A DNA stretch of 64,000 nucleotides, from assembly GCA_009760855.2 (NCBI GenBank), contig WPIO01000058.1, positions 1,122,501-1,186,500 of the forward strand. The letters run 5' to 3'. This DNA is from Cristatella mucedo. Lineage: Eukaryota; Bryozoa; Phylactolaemata; Cristatellidae. Made by a program: the position numbers and the translations under genes. The notes beneath the pieces are model-generated. The model was not told the DNA's origin and did not search any database. It saw only the letters and a list, made by a program, of their open reading frames with translations. Below, piece after piece: positions 37,751-49,843 of the stretch; the first letter of the stretch is position 1; each line of letters opens with the position of its first letter.

Positions 37751-38765
37751 ATAGGTAGGCATCTGGTGCCAGAGAAGGAAGAGACTTAAAAGTGAGCGAG
37801 GGAAGATCGCCTTACACTCACAAGACAGCTGATTTTTGAAGTGATTAGCTCAAGAACTACATGCACTTCCGTAATAGGTTTGAACTGTTGACAAATCAGT
37901 TAAGCATATCTGCCATTACTAGCTCCGATTTCTCCAGTAGGATCGGCAGTAGGGAGGCTTTGGCGAAGGTTGGCGAAGTTTTCCTAGACTGTTTAATCAC
38001 TTGCCAACGAGTGCCTTTTTGAAGTCTGCAGAACCAGAGTTGTGGTTAAGGACACATTTAGTGTTTGCTATGCTTCAAACAGTCAAACTTCAAACAGCAG
38101 ATCTGAGCATCTCAGAAGGCAAACAGTGAGCGTGGGATCTCGAGGGCTTGTAGCTTTCATTGAACGTCGAAATGAGGTCACTATTGGGGCAGGCTTGAAG
38201 GTAAAAGTGAGCTCAACTGTGACCGGGGATGGATGGTGAGGCAGCTTACCGAGGCAGCTGGCCGAGCTTTGGTTTACAGTGGGCCCGTGCGCTGCTTAGC
38301 ACGTCCGTGCATGCCGAATTTTCGCGATCGTCGTTCTATAGCTTGAACTATAGACGCTCAACTCCCAAGGACAGAAAGCACAGCCTTTTATCTCTTTCTG
38401 GTGCCACACCATCTCTTGACGGTTTCGTTGCTGTTTGCAAATCTCGCGTACAGTTCAGCCTAAAGTAAATTGGCATCCACTTCACGTGGTCAGCGAACTG
38501 CAAGGAGACAGGGCAGCTCTGGAGTGGGCTCTGGCACCGCAGCACTGTGGCAGCTCGGCGGCAAGCTCTAGTTGAAGCAGGCAGAGCAGGACGAACGGAC
38601 ATAACCTTTACGCACACCGACCTCAAAAAAACCTATTTAGAGCACAACTCAATTGGTCTTAATAGGCATTTATGGCCACTTTGGGTTAGATTCGGTCTCG
38701 GGGCAACCTCTAAACAGTATTCCTTTTAGGCCGTCGGCTTGCAATCAGCGATGCGTAGTAAAAAC

Positions 38766-39230
38766 ATAATAATAATAATAATAATAATAATCTGATATAG
38801 CACCCGCAGAGAACTCAATCTCTTTCTAGGTACTTTACATTAGCTGCAAAGGAAGCACGATCGAATGGTTAGTTATAGGATGCTCAATGTCAACAAGCAT
38901 AACATGGTTAGAGGTGACATGCACAGGGTCAACGTGCAAGTACGATTAGTGACAACATGCACAATGTCAGCACGCATAAGCACACAAAGGACGAATCGTA
39001 TGAACCCACTAGATGCTATTACAAATAGCCGCGTTCTTATCTTCTTTTTAAATGTCGTCAAGTCAGGGGATGTCGTGACGTTAGTCGGTTGTGAGTTCCA
39101 GTCTTTGGGAGCATTCAAACTGTAGGAACGGTCTTCAAAAGATTTGAGGTTCGTACCTGGTTTAGCTAAACGATTTGATTCAGAAAAGCAGGTGGCAGAA
39201 TGCCTAGCCTGGTGGAGGAGCGGTACCGAC
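38766..39230 (-). mobile_element. LINE family 1, 3'-end copy
   Basis: Reverse-oriented AAT repeat tail, stem-loop, 3' UTR and coding end. Confidence 0.8.
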
Positions 39231-39609
39231 TACGAGCGTTAAACCGGACGAGGACCCGACGTCTCAGGCTACTAAAGCAAGAAATCAGTCGAAAAAGCCT
39301 AGCGATTTAAAAAAAAAGTTCGGGGTTCCCAGTTCAAAAATATGAGACGCAAATATGCTACGCTTGCAGGTTGGGTTACAGCCAGCCCGCATAGCGATAT
39401 CCGTTTTAGGGAAGCCGCAATACTTGCCTTAGGTGTAACGACGCATAGACGACGCATAGACTTCGCGGTGCAGCTTGATTAAAGGATCACAGCAGACCTC
39501 AGAAACCAATTTCCCGTATCATGACAATAGTGTGAAGGGAAAGTCACTGCGCGAGGTGGCTAGCATTGCTTTCCAATGCGGCTGATACGATAAGTGACTT
39601 AAAAGACAT

Positions 39610-39935
39610 TTGGCGACAAAAGCTTTTGCTCTGCAGGTCCTAGACTGTGGAACTTACTTCCACAATTCTTACGCTACGACAACTACTCTCCTGCTGCTGA
39701 TTATGGCATATCCTTTCCAGTGGTCCTGAGCTGTTACTTCCATGGTAATCGCTACCTCAACTGCTCTCCTGATTCAGCTATGCTTCTCACTTTCTCTTTG
39801 TTGGTGAGATGACGTTTGTTGGCTACCGAATGCGTACCGAAAGCCGCTTAGGCTGTGAGTGTGCTATACAAAACTTTACTGCGTAACACCCACATTGTCT
39901 TTGTCGCTTTGTGAAGTTACACACGGAGATACGTA
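39610..39935 (+). mobile_element. LINE family 2, 3' copy
   Basis: Coding end (AGPRLWN-like) and 3' UTR. Its tail GGAGATACGTAGCA is abutted by the probable solo LTR. Confidence 0.82.
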
Positions 39936-39938
39936 GCA

Positions 39939-40212
39939 TGTTGTGTGTTTCTACTGCTGCTCCTGTAATTAGCACAGCAGCGTCCGGCCACTAATGTATG
40001 CCGCACCTGCAGCCGGTGGTTGGGCAGTTTACTCGGCCTAGCCTACCGCCTTTGATGTAGGGGATGTTGCCCGCCGCAGCACATTCCCCCAAGCGAGCGC
40101 TCGTGTACGTATGCGTGAGAGCAATAAACGACGAGTCTCTTTTATCACTACCGTCCGGCTGGTCCCTCCGTGAGACTTCCCAACATCTGCAGCCGCCGGA
40201 GTCGTAGTAACA
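39939..40212 (+). mobile_element. Probable solo LTR
   Basis: A 274-bp segment starting TGTTGTGTG and ending GTAACA, with AATAAA at 40123-40128 in the expected place. It is flanked by near-matching pentamers TAGCA (39934-39938) and TAACA (40213-40217). It sits in the tail of a LINE family 2 copy. No internal retroviral-type coding sequence is present next to it. Confidence 0.45.
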
Positions 40213-42082
40213 TAACACGGACTGCTAGCTGTCCCATCCGCGAAAGATCAGCCAATTGAATTGCGGAGGGGTAAAGTGAAGCGGTAAATTGTCAAGAGGT
40301 AAAGTGGTGTCTGTTCTGCTCCGCTAAAACATCATTCGAGTACAACTAAACAAAGGTAATAGCCTGCGAACTAAGCTGGCTTAAACAGTAAGCAGTTCTG
40401 ATACATGATTACGAATGTGGTCACGGACCTACTGCTCATATCATTTATTTGTTTTGATCTTTTACTTATCGCGTCGGCAATGATCGCTGATGACGATCGA
40501 GAAATCCATCTTTGCAATAGCATTCTTGTCCGAGTCCGTTGGATTTTCACTTGAAGCATGCTGCCGAGCACCTAACTCAAGTGTTTCCTAGTCCACGTCC
40601 TTTTCAAGCTTAGCCGTTCAAAGCAGAAATCCGTCGCCCGCCACGACCCATTAAACTTAGTCGCCGCATCTGTATCGGGTGGGTGGGTGGGGGTTAGTGT
40701 GGGGTGGGTAGTCGGTAGCCAAGGGCATGTTTGCAGAACAGAGTGGTGCCTTTCCCCTTGACCTTACACGATCGCTCAATGACTTTAAACCGCCCTCTGT
40801 GGATCCTACTGTAGATAGACACTCTATGACTGCCGTTCAAGGGGCGGAAGGCACGATACGACAGCGACTCTGACATGAAACGGTGAGAAAATTTGGCGCA
40901 CTGTTCGGTTCGATACCTTAGTATCCCCTAGTATCCCAACTCGCCTCTAGGCATACGGTAGTGCGAGGGGATTACTCCATGCCATTACTGAAGCTGATTG
41001 GCTAGGGAATAGACTGAAGCTTTGTTGCAGCTTAGTGCTCTTGAATCAGTTCGTACGGGGAACTTGCTCGCTCCAGTTGGTCCAGATTGCTTGAATGCTC
41101 ATAGCTCTAGGATTTTTAGGATTTCTTTGACGATCTGTACGCTTGATTATTTTCGAAAGTCAGTATGGACGAGTGCAACATGTGGCCTGCACAGTCATCA
41201 GCATCGTTCGCCTAGCTTATTTGGCCGTAGAACGTGATACACCGTAAAAATAAATGTTCAGGGTCCTACTTATGTGCAGTCATCTCGCTCAACTTCGTCG
41301 GATAATCACGGTCTCCCTGATGATCATGGCCAAGTCCTTTGACGATCTTACTTATTAGATAAGATGGCGTCGATGCAGCTTAAAGGGGTTAGAATGAACT
41401 CTTCGAGATCGAAAGCATGCGAGAGGTGTTGCAATCAAGTACCCGTGTGGAGGAGGTGGAGGAGGGTATTACCAAACAGGTGTACGCAGATAACAGCTTA
41501 GCGAGTGCACACAAGCAAGAGAGCGAAGAACCGTCGAAACGGGTGAGCTAGGTGGAATTAAACCTCAGTGTCAAAAGTAGCGGCTGAACATTGAAAAGAA
41601 GTAATGACTCGGTGGCTACCTACCGTACGCGTGCTGCCACTGGCCAGTGGAAGCAGCGCTATCAGCCTGACTAGTTTTCCAGCATGCCGCTTTGCAGACA
41701 ACGACTTAGCACAGCTTATGAAGAAGCAAAGGAGTTGACCGATATCTACTGACACTTAATATGAATTACGGAGTAAGGAACCGTGGATTCCTGAGAGTTA
41801 TAAGACCGGTCCGTGAAGAAAAAACTAGCCAGTCAACGAAAAAGATGGGAGTTTGAATTAAGAAGAGCCGCATCCTTCGCCAGAGCAGACTTGTGTGACA
41901 CGTGTTCACCTTCTAGAGAATTTGGAGCTGATGCTGGCACATCGATTCTGTGACCCCGAAGCCTGCAGATTTTCGTAGTGGCTTTGCCCAGCGTTTGATG
42001 TGTTCCAGGCAAAAGTGTTTCTGATGCACTGCACCTCTTTTGACCTGCTCTTACCTAAGCACGATTCAGCGCACTCGGTGCC

Positions 42083-42212
42083 GGCCTGGTTTTGTTCAGG
42101 GGTAAGGCGCTCGTTCGCCCTACATGACCAAGGCTGTGGACTTATGCCCTGCGACATATGTAAAGCACCCGGATAGAGATAGTGCTCACTTAGAGAGCAA
42201 GACGAATGCATT
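42083..42212 (+). mobile_element. SINE family 1, diverged copy
   Basis: CCTGGTTTTGTTCAGGGGTAAGG head like the 34.5-kb copy. B box is degraded and the tail mutated. Confidence 0.65.
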
Positions 42213-42214
42213 AT

Positions 42215-42780
42215 ATTCTGAAAGACCCTACCAACACACGTCACAAGGTCCCCTGACATGACGACATTACAAAAATGCCTGAAACGCACCTGTTTATTAC
42301 AGCACTTGGTGGATCTTTGCGGTCGTCCTTCGCGTGCACGTATGCACCTGCTTAGACTTTGCCTGTTGCTTGCTGGTGTTACCACCAAAGATTTGGTGAT
42401 GCTTTGTGTACAGTGTCTGTAAAGTTCCCAGAGAGAGAAGCCTGGAACTCCCTCCCGACCTGCGTCAGAACATCCCCTGACCTGACCACATTTAAAAGAA
42501 ACTTAAAAACACACCTATTTAGGACAGCATTTAGTGGGTCCCTGTGATTCGTCCTTCACGTGCTTATGCGTGCTGACACTGTGCATGCCGCCACTTACCA
42601 AATTTGCATGCTGACTCTGTGCATGTCACCCCTAACCATATAATTCATTTTGTTTGTTTTTCAAGCATGATTTACTTACCATTTAATTGCATTTCCCTTT
42701 GCAGCAAATGTAAAGCGCCTAGAAAGAGATTAAGTTCTCTGAGGGTGCTTTATCAAGTACATTATTATTATTATTATTAT
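42215..42780 (+). mobile_element. LINE family 1, two adjoining 3' fragments
   Basis: A short diverged fragment (about 42215-42440) is followed by a better preserved coding end, 3' UTR, stem-loop and ATT tail. Confidence 0.75.
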
Positions 42781-43399
42781 TCAGTTTTCTAGGGGCGCGA
42801 CACAAATACATTATTAATATTATATTTTATCATCTAGGTCCTACTAACCCCGAGTGAACTTTTTGTCCTTTTGCATGCTTGTGAAAGATTTATGAGCTCG
42901 CGGTGAAGTTTTCAGTGCTTAAACTCCTTGGCCACCGGCGCAGCTTTCGTTACGGTGCTAGTCCATGCTGACGCGTGACTAAAACTGGCTGATCTGGTGC
43001 CTCGAAAAATTGCTAATGAGTCTTAGCTGCGGCACTGGTACTAGCAAGTACATCGAAGGTAGTAGAGCCGGAAGCGAAAAAAGAGCGCCCGCACCTTAAT
43101 AGAAAACGTCCGCGTCGGTAAAGTAGAAATGCTTATCCCGCAGTAGCAGAGAGGCACGAGTTTACCGCACCAGCCGCAGCTCGCAACTCACTGGCTCGCA
43201 GCCCTGAGTATAGCTGCCTGGCGCGTTCGCAGCCATTTTTGAGCATAATATATCCGGTTCCTGTGGGTGGCTAATCAAGAATCGCTGAAAATCTCTAGGG
43301 CTCTCAAAATATGACTGGTGCAGTGTTAAAAAATGTCTGCATTATACCTCGGTTGTCATTTACTCTTGGTTACTGCTGCTCTCGCAGTAAATTGTACTG

Positions 43400-43440
43400 C
43401 ACCCGGCTAGAGATTTGGCTCTCTTAGGTCGCTATCAAAA
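43400..43440 (+). mobile_element. SINE/LINE tail fragment just upstream of the esterase exon
   Basis: CCGGCTAGAGATTTGGCTCTCTTAGGTCGCTAT resembles the SINE family 1 tail. Confidence 0.45.
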
Positions 43441-43473
43441 AGACGTTCTTATTACTTTGATACAGCATTACAG

Positions 43474-44587
43474 AGCATTCGCTTGCTATTCGGGTCCTCT
43501 TGGCTTTGCTGACCGTCACGCAAAGCGGCTCTAGCGTACCTGTCAACTACACGCTCGCTCAAACCCGACTGGGCGGTATTCGCGGAGCCATAAGGACCTA
43601 CGGAAACTTGACAGTCAGAGAGTTTCTTGGCGTGCCCTACGCTCAGCCGCCGATCGGCAGGAGACGATTCGCCAAGCCCGTTCCGGTTGAGCCCTGGCGT
43701 CCCGCTACGTACGACGCGCTGTCCCTGGGCAGCTGGTGTCCGCAGACCGTACCGTCCGACCTGCGCGACCGGGCGCACGTCTCCGAGGACTGCCTCTTCC
43801 TGAACGTGTACGCGCCCTACGACGACTCGCAGAGCGAGGCGCAGGCCGCGCCGCCACGCGCCGTCGTCGTCTTCGTGCACGGCGGAAGCTTCCAGAGCAG
43901 CTCCAGCTCGCGCTACACCGGCGCCGCTCTGGCCGCCGTCGGCGACGTCGTGGCCGTGACGATCAACTACCGCGTGAACGCGTTCGGCTTCCTGTCCACC
44001 GGCGACGGCGACGCACCGGGCAACTACGGCCTGTGGGACCAGCGCGAGGCGTTCCTGTGGGTGCGCGAAAACGTTGCCGCTTTCGGCGGCGACCCGACGA
44101 GGATCACGGTTCTCGGACAGTCGGCCGGAGCGGCCAGCGTCAACTACCAGGCCGTCTCGCCGCAGAACAACCGGACGCTGTTCCAGCGCGTCATAGCTCA
44201 AAGCGGTTCGCTGTATCTGCCGCGCGTTTTCCAGTACTCGCCCCTGGCGGCCGCGCAGGGCCTGGCTCAGCGCTTGCGCTGCCCCGTCGATCGCATGCTT
44301 GCGCTCGTGGAGTGCTTGCGCGGCAAGAGCGTGCAAGAGCTGCTGCAGCACGCCGGCGGCTTTCGCTGGGCGCCGACGCAGGACGGAGAGTTCGTCGTCG
44401 ATAACCCGAAGGTCATGGCGCAGAAGGTTTTGAGCGGCGCCGCCGACGACCCGTATCTGGTCGGATTTTCCGCGTACGACTACATGACCGGCTTCAATTC
44501 GCAGGAGGCAATCTACTACGTCGACAGGTCATCGTCGGTGGCGAGCATCAACGCCGTATCACGAAATCTCACTGGCAAGGACGTTCG
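43474..44587 (+). CDS. Transmembrane carboxylesterase-type-B (neuroligin/cholinesterase-like) protein, first recognised exon
   Basis: Alpha/beta-hydrolase fold, type-B carboxylesterase family. The frame opens after an in-frame TGA at 43458-43460. No ATG is present, so translation must start in an unseen upstream exon spliced to a TTACAG-type acceptor (exon start approximate). A hydrophobic signal-peptide-like stretch comes first. Residues counted from the codon at 43500: FLGVPYAQPPIG (about 42-53), SEDCLFLNVY (95-104), oxyanion HGGS (127-130), GQSAGA with nucleophile Ser208, and LVGFSAYD with Asp327 where cholinesterases have the triad Glu. Cysteines 80/98 and 261/272 match the two conserved loop disulfides. 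The cholinesterase choline-site Trp is not seen. The donor CG|GTGGGC is in phase 2. The ORF continuing into poly-Ala is intron read-through. Confidence 0.88.
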
Positions 44588-44906
<319 letters not shown>

Positions 44907-45097
44907 AGACGGAGCGACCGAAGAGGTGTACAGCCAAGCGGTGAGGCTAATCGGCGAGTACCTGTTCAAGGACCAGAGCACGGTCAATGTGTTCGTCGAC
45001 TACGCCAAGTCGCTCTACGAGACGATTTACCGGGCGCAGCTTGAGTCACAGCCGCCGAACGGCAGAGATCGGCTGCGGCTGTACATGCAGATCTTGG
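44907..45097 (+). CDS. Carboxylesterase-like gene, second recognised exon
   Basis: Follows a TTTTGCAG acceptor. One base completes the split Arg codon, giving the junction DVR-DGATEEV. It encodes about residues 364-426, the helical region between the acidic residue and the histidine of the fold. It ends at TTGG|GTGCGT in phase 1. There are no motifs of its own; its membership rests on phase and on position in the family alignment. Confidence 0.82.
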
Positions 45098-45355
45098 GTG
45101 CGTTGGAGAACAGCGGCCGCAGACAGAGAAGGGAAAGCATCGCGACTCTTCCTTTCTCTCTACGCCGCGGCGCGAGGAGGGGCCGCCGCGCGCGCCAGCG
45201 TCGGCGCGGCGTGGCGGGCGATACTCTCCTCCGTCGCGCGGCCGCTCGTTCCGCTTTAGCAGCGGTGGCCATTCCCGGGAAGCCGCTGGCGAGCGCGCGT
45301 GAAGCCCGGCTTCGGCCGCGAGCGACTGCGGCAGCACGTGAACACGCATTTGCAG

Positions 45356-45580
45356 GCGATTTCGGTTGGGCTACGCCGACGCTGCACACTGCGAACTTGC
45401 ACGCCAAGATGGCCGGCGTCGGAAGGAGCTTCTTGTACTATTACGACGTGAAGCGCAGCTTTACCTTGCCAAGAAGCGTGTCGTGGGATGGGCCGGCCTG
45501 GCTGAGGAGCGGCGCCGCGCACACGGATGAAGTGGCCACTGCGCTCGGCTATCCGCTGCTGCAAGGGCTGCTGCCGAACG
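45356..45580 (+). CDS. Carboxylesterase-like gene, third recognised exon (catalytic His region)
   Basis: Acceptor TTTGCAG; phase 1 fits the previous exon (QIL-G-DFGWATPTLHTANLHAK). That stretch matches the D-x-W-x-x-P/A...A-D-L-H-A region of neuroligins and esterases. It encodes about residues 428-501 with SGAAHTDEV, where His482 occupies the catalytic-His position, followed by LGYPL. Donor AACG|GTAAGC, phase 1. Confidence 0.87.
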
Positions 45581-45734
45581 GTAAGCGTCTCGCGCAGCCG
45601 TCGGTGGTGCGCGGCGGAGGGCGATTGCGCTTAGAATTAGGCGAACGGCGGCTGTCATTTCCGGAAGTTCGGTGGAAGCCCGCGGCTGACACTGCGGTCT
45701 CTAAGGTGCTTAGGCGACCACTATGTCGGTAAGC

Positions 45735-46025
45735 GTTTAGTGCGTCCTTATGATTCGTCCTTTCTAGCTGCTTAAACAACCTCTTTTTGTATAGCGACAA
45801 AATAGCCTTTATGGCTATCACCACCGCTTGCAGTGGCGGGAAAGGATCGCCCCTACCACAGGAATCGAACCCACGACCTCGGGACAGAGGTCATGGAAGC
45901 AACCACCTTACCTAGGGTGCCATCGCGGCTCACCATTTGTGTTCTTATGCATGCTGACACTGTGCATGCTGCTAATAACCATATCTACAGGTTGACCCTG
46001 TGCATGTCACCCCTAAACGGTTCAG
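45735..46025 (+). mobile_element. LINE family 1, 3' UTR split by SINE family 2
   Basis: The 3' UTR pieces TGATTCGTCCTT and CTTATGCATGCTGACACTGTGCATG are separated by a reverse-oriented SINE at 45781-45935. Confidence 0.75.
45781..45935 (-). mobile_element. SINE family 2 in LINE family 1
   Basis: Reverse-oriented; B box region GTGGGTTCGATTCCTG and the family body are clear. Confidence 0.8.
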
Positions 46026-46516
46026 CTTCTAAAGTTGGAGCTTTAGCTCGCCTCTAAAAGGTTATAAGGTCCAGTTTCTGAGGGATTCTAGGTTTTGCCA
46101 TATTCGTTACATTGCTATAGGAGTGTTTATTTAAAGATATGGTGAATACAGTAGGATCATGGGCAGGATTTTTCATGGTTATGTCGCTTCTATTGACTGC
46201 CTGCTAAGCACGGCGTAGACGGTAGTCAATAGAAGTGCATCGCACGAACAACCCGTGTGCCGAGTGCCTTAGCAAGCCGGCAGCGTGTGCCGTTCCTTGA
46301 GACTACAAGTATTTATATAAAATAATCCGCTGCAACGCTACCGGAGGTCTTGCATACGCAGCTTTCTTGCCTCCTGCGGCGATTGCTCCGTGCAATAACA
46401 AATATTAACGACTACTGCTGGCTGGTAGCAAGCTGGTATCGTCTCGGCAGATTTTCATGCAGCAGCTGGCCGTTAGCTGAAATTCTTTGGCTGCGAGCTT
46501 CTCGACGAGGGCTGAT

Positions 46517-46680
46517 GGCCCGTGATAGCCCAATTGTTAAGGTGCTCGCTCTTCACGACCGAGCTCGTGGGTTATAATGCTGCTGTGGGCGATCCTTTAT
46601 TGCCAACTGCAAGCGGTGGTAATAGCCACTAAGGCTCTTATGCCACTATACAAATGAGGCTGTTTAATTAGCTAGTGTAC
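46517..46680 (+). mobile_element. SINE family 2
   Basis: CGTGATAGCCCAATTGTTAAGGTGCTCGCTC head, CGTGGGTTATAATGCTG, then GGGCGATCCTTTATTGCC body and a TTTAATTAGCTA end. Confidence 0.78.
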
Positions 46681-46744
46681 GTATATATATATATATATAT
46701 TATATATATATATAATTATTATAATTATTATTTATAATTGCAAT

Positions 46745-46775
<31 letters not shown>

Positions 46776-46796
46776 GTATATACATATATATATATA
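46680..46796. repeat. (TA)n microsatellite between SINE 2 and LINE 2
   Basis: TA-rich tract with AATTATTAT interruptions. Confidence 0.93.
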
Positions 46797-47062
46797 ACTA
46801 ATCTCCTGCTTCTGACTATGGCTAATCCTTTTCAGCGGTCCAGAGCTCTACTTCCTCGCTACTCACTTCGTCAACTGCTCTCCTGACTCTGTTATGCTTC
46901 CCACTTTCTCTTTGTTGCGTGAGACAAAGTCTGTTGGCTACCGAATGCGTATCGAAACCCGCTTAGGCTGTGAGTGCTCTATACAAAACTCTCCTGCGTA
47001 ACACCCACATAGTCTTTATGGCTCTGTGGAGTTACAGACGGAGATACATTACATTACATTAA
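46797..47062 (+). mobile_element. LINE family 2, 3' copy
   Basis: Starts inside a TA microsatellite and ends in an ACATT-repeat tail. Confidence 0.85.
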
Positions 47063-48295
47063 ATGTTTGCGATGCCGCTCACTTAGCGGCAATGCGGTCA
47101 TTGACCGAGTGGCCGAGCGCGTTTCTATTGTCAACTCGCTGCCACTAATACTCGCCAGTAGCGGCTGCTCAGAGTTTAGAGAGCTTGTTTGAAAGGCAAT
47201 CGTAGGGCGATGCTGTTGCTGGAATTATCTAAAAAGGCTTTATTCCTCCTCCTCAAGGGATTGAAGCGCACTGCTGAAGGTAAGCGCAATGCTGACGGCG
47301 TGCCGCTCGAAATACCTCTTTAGCACGCTGCAAGCCAGAGACTTTGCTGCTTGAAAGTGAGCCTATAAGCTTTGAGCTCAAAGCGCGACAGCCGGCTGGC
47401 CTCCAACCTAACCCATCACGCCCACTTAAAGCCACGCGGCCCTCATCTGTGGAGCTCGCCGACGCTTCTCACCGAGACCCCCGGCGAGGCATCTTCTCGA
47501 GACTCTTTCCAAGTCCGTGTTGGCTCCTGCGCTGGACGTCACACCCCTCCGGGCGGAGGGGCGGGCGGCCGGCGACAAGCGGAAGCGGGCGGTGGCGACT
47601 TGTGGGGCAGCGAAGTCAGCGCCACTTCCGGGTCTGCTTGGGGGGCCCCCCCCCCCCGCAGCTCCCGACTCTTCGATACTCTCACGCCTTCAGCAGCGCT
47701 TGACCGCGGGGCAGCGGAGCTCAGTGACTGCCAGCGGTAGTCTATGGGCCGCCGCTAGCAGGCTTAGATGGTCTGCCCTAGAGGATCCGTGACTCCGGCA
47801 CGAGCCTTCAATAAACGCTCGAGTGCTGTGAAACTCGAGCTGCGAACCCTATTATCAGTGCTCGGCCTCTGCAACGTCGCTCTAGCAAAATCAGAGCGTT
47901 TTTTTGGCGATTGCTACCGGACGAAAAAAGTAAAAGCAGGCTCGCATTGTTTTATCGTGGCGGTTGCGAACGTGCTCTCGAGGGCTCTCGGGGCTGTCTC
48001 TCTGCTGTTCGGCGAGCGTACACGCCCAGTCGGATGCTTCTCTTGTCGACCTTGTCGAGGTTATTGGAACGGAACGGGTGCGGGTGTGCTGGAGAGATTT
48101 CTGCCTGATTGGGTTCATCCACGAAGGGACGGCGAGCGTGCGGAGGCTGAGTGAGCATACGACGTCAGAGCTCAGTGCTCCGCTCAGGTCTTCGAGCTTG
48201 CGCTTGAAAGGCAGACAGCAAAGTGCATTCTTGGAGAGGCCCTCGAAAGGCGTGGCGCTGTCTAAATCTGGACAATCCATTTGAACCTGGATACT

Positions 48296-48435
48296 CTTAG
48301 TCCAGAGGTAAGGTGATCACACTTCATGACCCAGGTCAGGGGTTCGATTCCTGCAGCAGGCAATAAGGAGGTGAGAGACGCTGAGGCTCTTCTGCGGCCA
48401 GATAAACGTGGCTGTTGGATCTGCTAATATTTACT
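48296..48435 (+). mobile_element. SINE family 2, diverged
   Basis: CTTAGTCCAGAGGTAAGGTGATC head and a clear B box GGGGTTCGATTCCTGC; the body is diverged and ends near a TTTAGTATTTAG tail. Confidence 0.6.
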
Positions 48436-49126
48436 TTAGTATTTAGTTTTTACTCATTGGTGGCTCGTGGTGAGGACACAGACTTCTCCCAGAAGAGTGT
48501 CTTGCTTCATTTTGTCGTCGCCAGTCGTCACCACATAAGAGTGGTCGGAGCATTTCAGGAATCGTGAGTTGAATTACTCACTACTGGTAAAATAAAATGG
48601 TGAACTAATAGTAGGTCATTCGTACAGCGCCCTCAGAGAACTTAAGTCACCCCGTCAGGCTGCCACTCAGTCCTCGCTCTGCCCGGCCGCCGTTGTAGCC
48701 CCAGTGGCGTGGCTCACTTTTAGCTTCGTTTTCGTGCGGCTTCTTGTCCTCTCGTGTGTCTTGTCCGGTTAAGCAAAAGTGTAAATGGGACGACAGTGAC
48801 TGCCACCATCGCTGTCGCTGAGTGATCTGCTTCTAAAGCAGTAGCACGAACCGCTTTCTGAAAGATCATCTTTTTATTTCACGCGATGACTCAAGATCAG
48901 TAGCAATTACGTGCAATGCATGCTGCAGTAAGTGCACGACCCGATTCGCAGACCTAGAGAGTGCTCCTAGTTCTATAGATGGCAAAAACTTGATGGCTAC
49001 CTTGAAAGAAAGAGTTACCTGTCTACACTTGTAGATATCCGTCAATGGCTGATGTAATTCTATCTGCTGAAATGGCGGTTAGCCTGCTTATACATTTGGC
49101 TGGTATCGCCTGCTCAAATGACGACG

Positions 49127-49129
<3 letters not shown>

Positions 49130-49206
<77 letters not shown>
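49130..49206. repeat. (TA)n microsatellite
   Basis: About 77 bp pure TA about 250 nt upstream of the fourth esterase exon. Confidence 0.96.
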
Positions 49207-49209
<3 letters not shown>

Positions 49210-49458
49210 CAGACACAAAGTATTATCAAACAAATAAGTCGCTGCTACAAAGATGGTATTTCTATCTATTCGTATAACAATCTACGAGTTGAAATAGGTA
49301 ATCATTGCGAATTATAAAAACGGGCATCGGTATCATCCTTTTTATTACAGTGACAGTTTAGAATTATTTGAAATCGCTTAAGTATTTTTGATGGTTACGC
49401 ATGCTGTAATTTTTTGAGCTGATTAATTCGAGTTTGGCTCGGAATTATTTTTATTCAG

Positions 49459-49549
49459 ACACGTTTATCAATCAGTTCAACTATACGGACGCCGAAAGAG
49501 AGCTATCGAAGGCAGTTATTATTTACTGGACTAACTTTGCAAAGACAGG
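49459..49549 (+). CDS. Carboxylesterase-like gene, fourth recognised exon
   Basis: A 91-nt exon after the polypyrimidine acceptor TTTTTATTCAG. It completes an Asp codon and encodes about residues 502-531, ending in IIYWTNFAKTG, which is almost the neuroligin signature YWTNFAKTG. An N-glycosylation sequon NYT is present. Donor AGG|GTGAGT, phase 2. It is about 3.9 kb from the previous exon; the intron is filled with SINE, LINE and AT-repeat DNA. Confidence 0.9.
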
Positions 49550-49592
49550 GTGAGTCATCTTCAACCTTTTGCTCGTGGAAAGTGAGCCGGCC

Positions 49593-49748
49593 GCCCTGCC
49601 TTGACCCAGGGGTTAAGGCGCTCGCCTTTAATGATTAAAGTTAAGGTTCTCACCTTAACGATCGAGGTCGCTGGCTCGAGCCCTGTGTCGTATGTGAAGC
49701 GCCTGCATAGAGATTCAGTTCTTTTCAGGTACTATACAAATGAATCAC
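49593..49748 (+). mobile_element. SINE family 1 with duplicated head segment
   Basis: Head, B box (GCTGGCTCGAGCCC) and stem-loop tail are present. The GTTAAGGcgCTCgCCTT segment occurs twice in the head, making this copy longer than the others. Confidence 0.75.
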
Positions 49749-49759
49749 ACGCACGCACG

Positions 49760-49843
<84 letters not shown>

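Larger units (their letters stand above)
33297..43473. other. Intergenic DNA between the two genes
   Basis: Contains the LINE, SINE and LTR pieces listed separately. Stretches 33300-33880, 34670-35070, 35140-35935, 36440-37180, 37760-38765, 40220-42080 and 42790-43400 show nothing recognisable. The missing first exon of the esterase gene is expected here or in the next element of this region, but I could not identify it. Confidence 0.4.
45581..49458 (+). other. Intron between third and fourth recognised esterase exons
   Basis: GTAAGC donor to TTTTTATTCAG acceptor. It holds LINE, SINE and TA repeats. The GC-rich part 47340-48290 contains long but featureless ORFs and a C/G homopolymer at about 47640-47657. 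Confidence 0.75.

Noticed and set aside
47344-48284. GC-rich overlapping ORFs as an extra gene or exon
   Set aside because: No homology, no compatible splice phases with the esterase exons, and no conserved block.
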